Shown here one piece after another: positions 34,001 through 46,000 of a DNA stretch of 64,000 nucleotides. A program made the position numbers and the translations under genes. How positions within the stretch are numbered: position 1 is the stretch's first letter; each line of letters opens with the position of its first letter. The notes beneath the pieces were generated by a model. The model was not told the DNA's origin, searched no databases, and worked only from the letters and a program-made list of their open reading frames with translations. This DNA comes from Antedon mediterranea (Eukaryota; Echinodermata; Crinoidea; Comatulida; Antedonidae): contig NC_092680.1 of assembly GCF_964355755.1 (NCBI RefSeq), positions 18,207,001-18,271,000 on the forward strand. Reading direction: 5' to 3'.

Positions 34001-37000
34001 TCATACAACAATATATATTGAACAATGTGGAGACCTGCAGTGGTAATAGTATCATTCCTGTAATTGAGAGAAAGCAAAGCCCTATTTCTTACTTGTACTC
34101 ATCTTCTATCATTGCCTCTGGGTCGGCCTGCTCAATTGCTTCTTCAAAAAATTCTTCCATATTTGGTAAAAATATTCTAAAAATAAAAATGTTTTTTAAA
34201 TTATTTAAAAACTAAATCACAGAAAATATATTATTATTATTATTGAAAAAGAATTACATAAAGACTTATTTATTCATTATTGTACAGTATTTCATACTTG
34301 GCAAACATATTTACATATCTCAAATTTTTTTAAAACAATGCATTGCACTTAATAATGGTTAAATATTGAACTTTGTTTTTGTAACATCAAACAGTAACAA
34401 AATTAGGTTACATTTCTAGCGACAGAAAAGGTGGGTAAGTCCAGTAGGGTAAGAAGCTGTTAGGAGCTCATTGTACTAAGCCATGGCATTATGTGCTAGG
34501 GTAGCCAGTTCTTTTCCACACCGCCTTATTCTCTCTAACTATTTTCGACCAGGTACGCATTTACAGCTGAGTAGACTGGGAATTGTAAGGAATTGAACCC
34601 AGGTCTCTCTGTATGAGAGTATCTTAACCACTTGGCTACTCAACTCCTTGTGACAGTAATACTACAAAAAAAAACATAAAATACATCTATTCTAAATAGT
34701 AGAGGACATTCAAAAAATTGGGCTGCCCAGTATTGACTATCATTTTAGGAGAGTTGAGTGTATATTTTACCTGCTTTCTGATCTACAGGCTTCCATGTTA
34801 TCAGGACAGATGTTCCACAGCTTGGTAAGTTCAGGACTTCCCATGTCTCGTCTCTTAAACATGTCATCTCCTGTAAGTTCCTCACGAATACTTCTTTTTC
34901 TGGATCTGAAAATTATATTTTTATTTTAGTGATTATTTGTAGATTCTGTAAGATGAGATGAGACTTATAAAAGTGAAGTAAGACTTATAAAGTGAAGACT
35001 TATAAAGTGAGGTAAGACTCATAAAGTGAAGTAAGACTCATAAAGTGAAGTAAGACTCATAAAGTGAAGTAAGACTCATAAAGTGAAGTAAGACTCATAA
35101 AGTGAAGTAAGACTCATAAAGTGAAGTAAGACTCATAAAGTGAAGTAAGACTCATAAAGTGAAGTAAGACTCATAAAGTGAAGTAAGACTCATAAAGTGA
35201 AGTAAGACTCATAAAGTGAAGTAAGACTCATAAAGTGAAGTAAGACTCATAAAGTGAAGTAAGACTCATAAAGTGAAGTAAGACTCTTAAAGTGAAGTAA
35301 GACTTTTAAAGTGAAGTAAGACTTTTAAAGTGAAGTAAGACTCATAAAGTGAAGTAAGACTCTTAAAGTGAAGTAAGACTCATAAAGTGAAGTAAGACTC
35401 ATAAAGTGAAGTAAGACTCATAAAGTGAAGTAAGACTCATAAAGTGAAGTAAGACTCATAAAGTGAAGTAAGACTCATAAAGTGAAGTAAGACTCATAAA
35501 GTGAAGTAAGACTCATAAAGTGAAGTAAGACTCATAAAGTGAAGTAAGACTCATAAAGTGAAGTAAGACTCATAAAGTGAAGTAAGACTCATAAAGTGAA
35601 GTAAGACTCATAAAGTGAAGTAAGACTCATAAAGTGAAGTAAGACTCATAAAGTGAAGTAAGACTCATAAAGTGAAGTAAGACTCATAAAGTGAAGTAAG
35701 ACTCATAAAGTGAAGTAAGACTCATAAAGTGAAGTAAGACTCATAAAGTGAAGTAAGACTCATAAAGTGAAGTAAGACTCATAAAGTGAAGTAAGACTAA
35801 TAAAGTGAAGTAAGACTAATAAAGTGAAGTAAGACTCATAAAGTGAAGTAAGACTCATAAAGTGAAGTAAGACTCATAAAGTGAAGTAAGACTCATAAAG
35901 TGAAGTAAGACTCATAAAGTGAAGTAAGACTCATAAAGTGAAGTAAGACTCATAAAGTGAAGTAAGACTCATAAAGTGAAGTAAGACTCATAAAGTGAAG
36001 TAAGACTCATAAAGTGAAGTAAGACTCATAAAGTGAAGTAAGACTCATAAAGTGAAGTAAGACTCATAAAGTGAAGTAAGACTCATAAAGTGAAGTAAGA
36101 CTCATAAAGTGAAGTAAGACTCATAAAGTGAAGTAAGACTCATAAAGTGAAGTAAGACTCATAAAGTGAAGTAAGACTCATAAAGTGAAGTAAGACTCAT
36201 AAAGTGAAGTAAGACTTATAAAGTGAAGTAAGACTTATAAAGTGAAGTAAGACTTATAAAGTGAAGTAAGACTTCTAAAGTGAAGTAAGACTTCTAAAGT
36301 GAAGTAAGACTTCTAAAGTGAAGTAAGACTCATAAAGTGAAGTAAGACTCATAAAGTGAAGTAAGACTTCTAAAGTGAAGTAAGACTTCTAAAGTGAAGT
36401 AAGACTTCTAAAGTGAAGTAAGACTTCTAAAGTGAAGTAAGACTTCTAAAGTGAAGTAAGACTTTTAAAGTGAAGTAAGACTTTTAAAGTGAAGTAAGAC
36501 TTTTAAAGTGAAGTAAGACTTATAAAGTGAAGTAAGACTCATAAAGTGAAGTAAGACTTCTAAAGTGAAGTAAGACTTCTAAAGTGAAGTAAGACTTCTA
36601 AAGTGAAGTAAGACTTCTAAAGTGAAGTAAGACTTATAAAATGAAGTAAGACTTATAAAGTGAAGTAAGACTTATAAAGTGAGGTAAGACTTATAAAGTG
36701 AAGTAAGACTTATAAAGTGAAGTAAGACTTATAAAGTGAAGTAAGACTTATAAAGTGAAGTAAGACTTATAAAGTGAAGTAAGACTTATAAAGTGAAGTA
36801 AGACTTATAAAGTGAAGTAAGACTTATAAAGTGAAGTAAGACTTATAAAGTGAAGTAAGACTTATAAAGTGAAGTAAGACTTATAAAGTGAAGTAAGACT
36901 CATACAGTGAAGTAAGACTCATACAGTGAAGTAAGACTTATAAAGTAAGGTGAGACTTATAAAGTAAGGTGAGACATATTAATTGTAATAAAGAACTTCA

Positions 37001-40000
37001 CTAAATTAATAATAAAACTTACCTTGATCTTGTAGGTGCTGGCACTTCTTCTCCAGCTTTTGGCCTGAGATTGAGGAAAAACAAAAAAATATGTATGTAA
37101 TTATGACATCATCATGTCCATATATGGGCACATCACATTTTTTGACACATAAAGTTTGATCGTGTAAACAGAGCTTTAGACATTTTAGTACATTACATCA
37201 GTAAGTAACAACATAAGCGTGGTTCCCACTGGCGACGCAACACAAGGACGTAACGCAACGCAAGTGCATTGACCAATCACAAACGATGGCTTATTCGCTT
37301 GTGATTGCTAACTGTCTATAACTTCGCTTGTCATTGGTTAAAACGCTTGCGTTGCGTTTACGTCCTTGCGTTACGTTCTAGTGGGAACCAAGCTTTAGGA
37401 AATGGTCTTTTAAAACTTTTAAGGATATTCTAATATCTTAAAGATAATTGTTTATTTTATTACCTTTCTAAAACAAAAGTTGGACATCCTTTATTTTTCC
37501 ACTCATTCCAGTGTTCCTCACGACTTAAAATTTGCTGCAAGAAAAAACAAAAAGGTTTAAAAGGACTTAATAATTGATGATTTCAATTTTTAATAATTAA
37601 AAGTGAGTATACAAATGTATAGAAAACATATTCAATTTTCAATAAACAAGGCCAACAGCCATTAAGTCGCGTGCTACACAATGCATAGTGATACCGGACC
37701 GACAGACAAACAGACTGACAGACAGACAGACCGACAGACAGACGGACCGACCGACATAGTGAACTATACTGACCGAAATTACTGAACATGTTTAAAAATG
37801 TTAAAATGTTTAAAAACATTTATATTGTTTTAATTTACACGTGCGTAGCCTGTCACATTTGACGTGCTCGTATAACGTAATTTCGAGTTGAAAATTAAAT
37901 CAAGAAAACAGAAATCGGGCAAAAAGTGTGCGCAATAACATTTAACGCGCAGTGCGCGCGCAAAAATCTGCGCACTCATGGCAATTTTGTAAACGCTTAA
38001 AATTGCCTGAAACGTACTCTTATTTCATCGAAAATAAATTTTGAACATTTTAAGCGCGCGTACGCATGCGTTACATGCGCTACGCACGTAATTGTATTGC
38101 CATATGATGATTTATGCCCTGAAATTTATGAGTACCAAATTTTATTTAATTGTGATTCATGGTTGTTAAGATATGATTACAAACGTGATTTCGTTAAATC
38201 GTGCGTAGACCGCGTAATTTTTTATTGCGCACCGTGAAAACATAACCACATCGATTCCTGGCCATAAGGAATATTCTGTGAAAAATTGACTTAGCTAGAT
38301 TAAACTGATATCAAGATAAGGTCATAAAGCGACAAAACGCATAGTGATACCGGACCGACAGACAGACAGACCGACAGACAGACCGACAGACAGACAGACC
38401 GACCGACCGACTTAGTGAACTATAGAGTCGCTTCCACGCGACTAAAAATTATTAATGATGTTAATTTTGTTTATTTTGATTTCCATTCTTTTTGGATTTT
38501 TTTGTAAAATAAACAATACTATATATTCAATATTTATTTATTTATTTGTTTAAATTTTAATCTAGTGGCCATGACTTACAGTTTTTCTCAACTAATTTGG
38601 TATCCTTCTGCACACTTTGTTTAATAACTAGTGTAACTTTGTTCTTTTATTGTAAATGTTATGTGTGCATGCAGAGAAACAATAGAAAAACAAACAATTA
38701 GTTTGTTTCAGTCTTATTGTAGTGATAAATTATTTGTTATTATATAACACCTATATAAATTCCTGTCATTTGATTGGACGAATGTGGGTCACATGGCGTG
38801 CAATAGTACGCACTATTCAACGATCGTTAAATAGTACTTTTTGAAACATTTTTGTTTGTTATTTAGATGTTATATAAAACAAATAATGAATGTTTTGTAT
38901 TCGTGTAATGGTACAAATAATGGCACTTGGTGAATGATGAAAGGTTATATCAACTCGGCTTTGCCTCGTTGATATAACCTTTCATCATTCACCTCGTGCC
39001 ATTATTTGTACCATTGCACTCATAAACATTCATTATTTGTATATTATTATATGAACTGTTTGTACTTTCAATCGGCAAATTCAAAATATAAATATAATTA
39101 TATGGTTAAAGACATACAGCTTATAAACCTATTATTTTGACTTGTTAAACACACATTTTTCAAGTGCAAAAAGAAAATCGTTCAAGTGTGGCATTTCTGT
39201 TGGCAATATTATTGATGACAAACGACAGTTTCAGTATTAACCTATCACTCATCAAGGCACTCAACAGTACAGTAGCGATCAATTAAAAAGTACAATATGT
39301 ATTCAACTTAGTCTAACTATGAACCAATCAATCAAAGCTCAGTCTTTTAAGTATGTTGACTTTTATGTCTGAAATTGTACTAACAAATTTGGCCGGCATC
39401 TAATTGTTTTATTCCTCATGTTAAAATTTGCTTATTTACGAACATGGTGGTTTAATTTTAAGTTCTCCTATTTAATTTTAAAAAGCAGTGTTGAATTTTT
39501 TAATTTTTGAGTTTTCATAAAAAGATTCAATTATGTTGTTCTTTTTCCTTAAGTTGTAACAAAAATAATTTATGATTTTACTATATAAAATAATTTGTCT
39601 TCAAATAACAAAAATGAAGTTATCATTTTTTTTGAATGAACGTTACTGATCTTAATATACAATCCAAAAAATTCAAATGTTTATTTGATTGAGTTTTAAA
39701 GTGGGCAGAGTTTTGTGCAAATAATTATGATTAATAACTCTCGTTGACAAACTGAATAAAAAGCCACAGAGGCTTGAGGGGGTTGTGTGTACAATTATTT
39801 CCTGGGAAAGTGGTGACAAATATGATCAACCTATATTTCTATCAACAAGTTATAAATAAAAAATGAAATCAAAGACTAATATTATTATTACGTGAAGATC
39901 ACACACAGTTGAACAACCGTACTATAACCACTAGCTACAGTAAGTGACTTTTCCTGCACTTTACTAAGGTTAATATTCTTGAAAAAAAAATGTTTATAAT

Positions 40001-43000
40001 TTAAAAACTATTGATGAGTCAAATAGTACAAGTTGGATTTCAATAAATCGAAGGATAGAAACTAGGCTTTTAAAAAAAATGTATCTTCATTGAGATCGAG
40101 CCACTGCCCCAAAAGTAGTGTGATTATTTTAATAATTTACCTTTTTGATTTATATCTGTTTTGCTTTGAACAATGATGTTTGTCTTAAATGACGTTCCAT
40201 CCTTTGATGAGTTCATTAGAAAATCTGTTTTTAGTTTAAAAAATTGTGTAAACGCAAGTAGTTATTCTTTGATTATGGCCATTATTCGGCACGTTCTTAC
40301 CTTGTTGCATTGACTTTATATATATATATATACATTTTTGTTTTTGTTCTTTGAGGTCTTAGATTAAGATTTTTTTTTCTCTCTTTTGCTATATTAGGTC
40401 ATCATGGTATTCCGAAAGAAAAAGGTGAATGAAATGAATGAAATACCATGAAAGCCCCAGTGGCCTAATGGTTAGGAAATCTGCATATCAAGCAGAATCT
40501 CGGTTTTAGGGCGATTTGTTCTCAATCTCACAGATTTCCTCATCTTCATCGTTAAAAATAATTAATTAAATTTCAGACTATAGATAATAGTATTGAAAAT
40601 AATGTAATTGAAAATACGTAATTGTGAGTATTATAATTATGATATGTATGAAATGCCATATGTGACAAAATATTTATCTTTACTAATAACGGGCTAGAAC
40701 CTACTCTAGATTAGACCAGAAAGAATCTCATTATATCCTGTGAAGTTCACTCACCTTTGGAGACTAATTAATGTGATACTTACTACCGGCCTACTTAAAG
40801 TACTTAGCTCACCTGTTATATTCTAAGAGTGCTACATTACACTAACGGCAACAGCTTATTTAAGTGAAATGGATGCGATTCTACTATTTTGAAATCCACC
40901 GTATGCGCAACCAACTTTCGAAGCTGACAACGGGCTGGTTGGCTAGCCTAGGGCTATCTGAACTAGCAGATAACTAGTTGCCTATAAGCGAGGGTAAGTA
41001 TGTAAACATTGATAATCATCCACGATGATGTTAATTTGATCAACAAATGTTGTGTTCTCTCAATTCTGTCAATTGGAAGCAAGCAGCTAACAGAATTTCA
41101 AAAAGTTGACCAAATATAAACCTTTGGACAAATCTTTCTTACTGCGTCCAAATTGAGTGTCATCACCAGGCTTGACTTCTGTCACATACGATAGAATTGA
41201 AATTTGTCGTGTCTGGTGTTACTGTTAAGTAACCATATTTTTCTATCCATGCACCCTTAATAATTTTGACACCCAATATGCAATAAATATTTTATTTTGA
41301 CACAGAAACAAGAACTTTGTCTGTTTTATTTTTATACATATGATCCTGCCTTTGCAGCACTAATTTTTTTCCTGCTATTTTGACACCCAACCTCCTATTT
41401 ATTTATTTTATTTATTTACTCAAGATCCAACAGTGTAAAGAAAAACACCAAAACAGGATCGCCATAAAATATACAATACATTGACATAAACAAGGAACAA
41501 ACAGATTTATATATTATTAAAAATGACATTAAAAGCAGAAGTATTACAACTAAAAATATTGATGTAAGGAAACATTTGAACTAGACTGTTACAGTATATG
41601 AATGAGCAACCCGACAAAAAATACAGTTTTTACATACATTAACACAAGAAAACTGCACTTTTAAAAGATTAATACAAAGTTTACGCTTCTCTAGCTAAAT
41701 TCTCTCTTTCTCCTTAATCTTACAGGTAAAAAAAATAAGATGCCACCACAACATACAGAATTCCTACAGTGCTGTCAAATATTGTCAACAACTGTACAAA
41801 AAAGTACTGTGTAATTTGTTCATCCTTTCTAAAATTGTTTAACACCCACCCCTACACTTCTCTAGCTACCATAACTGACTATTGAGGTGTATTCGAAATA
41901 TCAACAAATACTGTCAATTGAGTACTGTAGTACTATACCAACAAAATATTATTATCGTAGCAAATGACGACGACAACAACAACAACTATAAAGTACAAGT
42001 TCAAACATTATACAGATTTTTTGTTATGCATGATAATTTCTCTTGGGAAACTCAAGACTTTTTTTTGGAAAACATAATGTTTTGGAATTATTCGTAAGTA
42101 TTAGTAACCAATAGCTTTAAAAGTACAAATGCAACATTTTCAGTAGAAAGATTTATTTTTAGCTGTTATGTCCAACTTGCACTATTGATTGTACATGACA
42201 TAAAAACATTAAAAGTACATTACAAGTTTCAGATATTATTAATGTTTCAAGCTGTCACTCGAGGAACATGATTTATAAAGGTCATAAGTTGTTCTTTCAT
42301 TTCCAAATGATAATTAACGAATTAATTTTGTAATTCTGGTAAATCGATACTAACCTTGATTTCCATAAACTTTTCTTACATTTGTGTAATCATTGAGCAA
42401 ATACTAATGTTATTGAAGCAGAAGCATTAGAAAAATATTTATGTTTGTATTGTTTATGAATAAATAAATATACCTGACTTTTAATAATGAATATTCATGA
42501 GTTACAATTTAATCTGTGTACTACGATTGGTCAGACAAATTGGTTGAAAAATAAGCCCATGCATGCATCATCACTTCATGCACATTTATATTATATAGGG
42601 CTATTTTAGTGTTGATGTCAATGTTTAGATTTTATAATAAACAATAAAATCTTTATATCTGTACCTTTTAATTTTAGATAACTGTAGCTTCTGCCTTAAC
42701 TCATTGGAAATAATAATGCAGGTTGGGACAGGGTCACAGATCCTGAATTTATTTCACCCTGTTTTTAGACTTTACTGACCTTAATATCTAGCACCCCTCA
42801 TTACATCCTCTCTATTCCTAAAATTTTTTTACCTTTTCCCACCCATCACAAGCTTTTCCGACCTCATGTACTGTTTATAATTACACTTGTAGAAAAGTGC
42901 ACCATAACAGGTGGCCTTTATATGAAATTTGAATAAAGTAGCACATGCGTCATATGCTATCACTGCAAAATGTTTTTTCTAATATATATCCTTGAGATCT

Positions 43001-46000
43001 AGCACCTGATATGCAAAAATAAATGTCTGGTTCGTGTCTTACGTCACTCTGTTTCCTTCATCTTTCTCTTTATACAAAGTCTGTCTAATTTCCATTTTTG
43101 GATTGATATGATTGTGTTATCATTTTGGCAGCTGTGTACTTTCATGTATCTGTTGTTTAATTTGCATCTTGAGTGCAGCTAACCTTTATACGCCATAATA
43201 ACAATATTCACGCCTATCTTTACAGCATTTTTTCTAAAAATCGAAAAAGGTTAGAACAACTTGATATAATTTTTCTCGGGGTTATACTTCTTTGTATGCT
43301 TGGAGATGAAATCTGTCTGATGTTTATTAAAATCCATTTATAATACTTTATTTAATTTCAATGTTATGCATGTTTGTTTTATGTACAGAATTACCTAAAT
43401 ATCAGAAGATAGTGGTCTAGCAATACGTATGCAAGACTAGTGATCGATTCCTGCCCGAGAATTATTTGCCAATGTTTTTTCGCATTAAGTACTAATTACA
43501 TCATAGTAGAGAAAAGCATCTGACTTAATACGATCACGCCATGCTATCATCAATTAAATTTTAAGCATTATTTTACAGGTCTCCACGCCTGCTGCAAATG
43601 TCGCAGATAAGCGGTCAACAAACATCAAATTTAACATTTTGATTGAAAACTAAAGTTCCCATTGGAGACTGACGTAAAGTATCAAGGGAAATCTGTTTCT
43701 CGATTTCAATCAAACCATCGTATCAACCGATTTTTCGACAGCATAAAGCGGAAGCGCTTCCTGGCTAAACCAAACTTTCTCCACCCTTGACACTAAATTT
43801 GTCTGTCCAACTTATCAACTGGAAAAGTGCAAGCTGAAAGGGCTTTTGAACTTTCAAATCACAATTAACTTTGCAAAAACAACCAAGATTTGTTTTTAAC
43901 TGTCCCGTAACATGTAAGAACTCCCTTACAAAAGAAATAATAAATCAACTATAATATTAATAGTAGGTTAGAAATGTATATTTTCATTTACACATTTAAC
44001 ACACACATTCATATACTAATTATTTATACATTTTTTTAAAAAATTAACATAGTTTCAAAATAAAGATGAACATTACCTGTTTATTGAAATAGGATATTAG
44101 AACATCTCGTTTGGGACACAATTATTTAAGGGACACCCCTATTAAGAGGACACTTCTTTCATGTGAAACAAACAAGGGGCAATACATGTTTTAATGCTAC
44201 AGCTAACCCCTATTCAGAGGACACTTTGTTGAGTCACAAAGGTGTCCCAAAGGTTTATATCTATATAAGATATATACTTCATAATTTTTATTATTTATTT
44301 ATTTATTGAACTTCTCACAAACTCTGTGAAGGATCGGGACCAACAGGTGGTAAACACCTCTTAAAATGGTCCAGTCACAATTCCGCAGTGGCTGTGTTTG
44401 TGTGGACTAGTACACCGGGGTAACCCCTTACTCGTCTCTAAAGATGTACTAGGTTCTTTAAAGTGCACATGAGCTATGTATTGTATTCCTTTTCCGTGAA
44501 ACATAATATGGAGAACTGAAAAGAAACCAAAGCTGTCATGGACCATCAACGGCAAAAGGGCGTGTCTACTCAAACATTGGTGTTAGCACAACTTGCATTT
44601 GCCATGAAAGGAAATTGCAAAAATTAGGACATTTAGATTAAATTTTGCACTTCATTTCACCATCTTTAGGTCATTTTATTTCAAAATCCTAGATCTTTCG
44701 CTGATTTGATCCCTACACCAAATTCAAATCCTTTCTACATAACTTCTACTTTTATATTTCAAATAAATAAAATATATGTTTGTATAGATTATGAAAAAAT
44801 AAATATACCTAAATATAAATAATGAATATTCATGAGTTAAAATTTAATCTGTGCACTACGATTGGTCAGACAAATTGTTTGAAAAATAAGCCCATGCATG
44901 CATCATCACATCATGCACATTTATATTATATAGGGCTATTTTAGTGTTGATGTCAATGTTTAGATTTTATAATAAACAATAGATTCTTTATACATGTACC
45001 TTTTAATTTTAACTGTAGCTTCTGCCTTAACTCATTGGAAATAATAATCCAGGTTGGGACACCCTGTTTTTAGACTTTACTGACCTTATCTACTTCTACT
45101 ATTTTTTTTAAACTTTTTCTTTCAGAGGTCAGAAAAAGTTTAAGGTTATAGACAGTTTAAGTAAAACCCATCCAAGTGAAATAAATAATACTATTTTCGT
45201 CCAAAAATAACAAAACACCAATAATAAAACTAAAAAGTAAACAAGATAACAAAAATGAATTGTTATAAACTGTACAGTGCTATGGACGTAATAATTGCAT
45301 ACAGTATTTAGACTCTTACTTATTTAATTTTTACCACGCTGCAAAACAAAAAAGAAATGGTGTATTTATAGCCTTTCCTAAATATTTTATTCTGAGAGTT
45401 ACTGTAGATTGTATGCCCTTACAACAGTATACAAAAATAAACAAACAATAACAACACAAACAATATAGTATGTACTTTTATTTTTATAAGCAAAAAGGTC
45501 AAGTTTACCAGTGAAAATGAAACTAATATATAAACAAATTTAGTTTAATATTGAAAATAAAAGAAATGGAAATAGACTACACAAAGATAGGTTTAACATG
45601 TGTTACAAGTTTGTTTTGCTTTATTACACTTTTGTTTTTAACAAATAAACATTTATTTTTCAACTCAGAGTTTAAAGATGTATTGTCCCTTGAAACACAA
45701 AAAAATGAAGGTCAAAATATACTAAATTTTAATTGGCCATATCAAAGTAATATTAAAGTTATTCACTTTAAGTCGAAAATTCGAGACAAAAACAACAATT
45801 TTACGTAATTAATAGCTAAATTAATTTGATTACATTTCGTCTGAAAAACAAAGTAAACAAAGATTTCAAACCATGAGTATGCATTATGCATGATGCTAAT
45901 TAGGATTGTTTACAACTTGTCACGGTTGAGAAGGTGTTTTCGCACAGATCGCAAGGAAGTTTTATGATTATGCATACAGAGTAGCCAAATATGCGCATTG

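Noticed and set aside
34950-36977. CRISPR-like array
   Set aside because: Units are contiguous 19-bp repeats without spacers, in a eukaryotic intron: a minisatellite.
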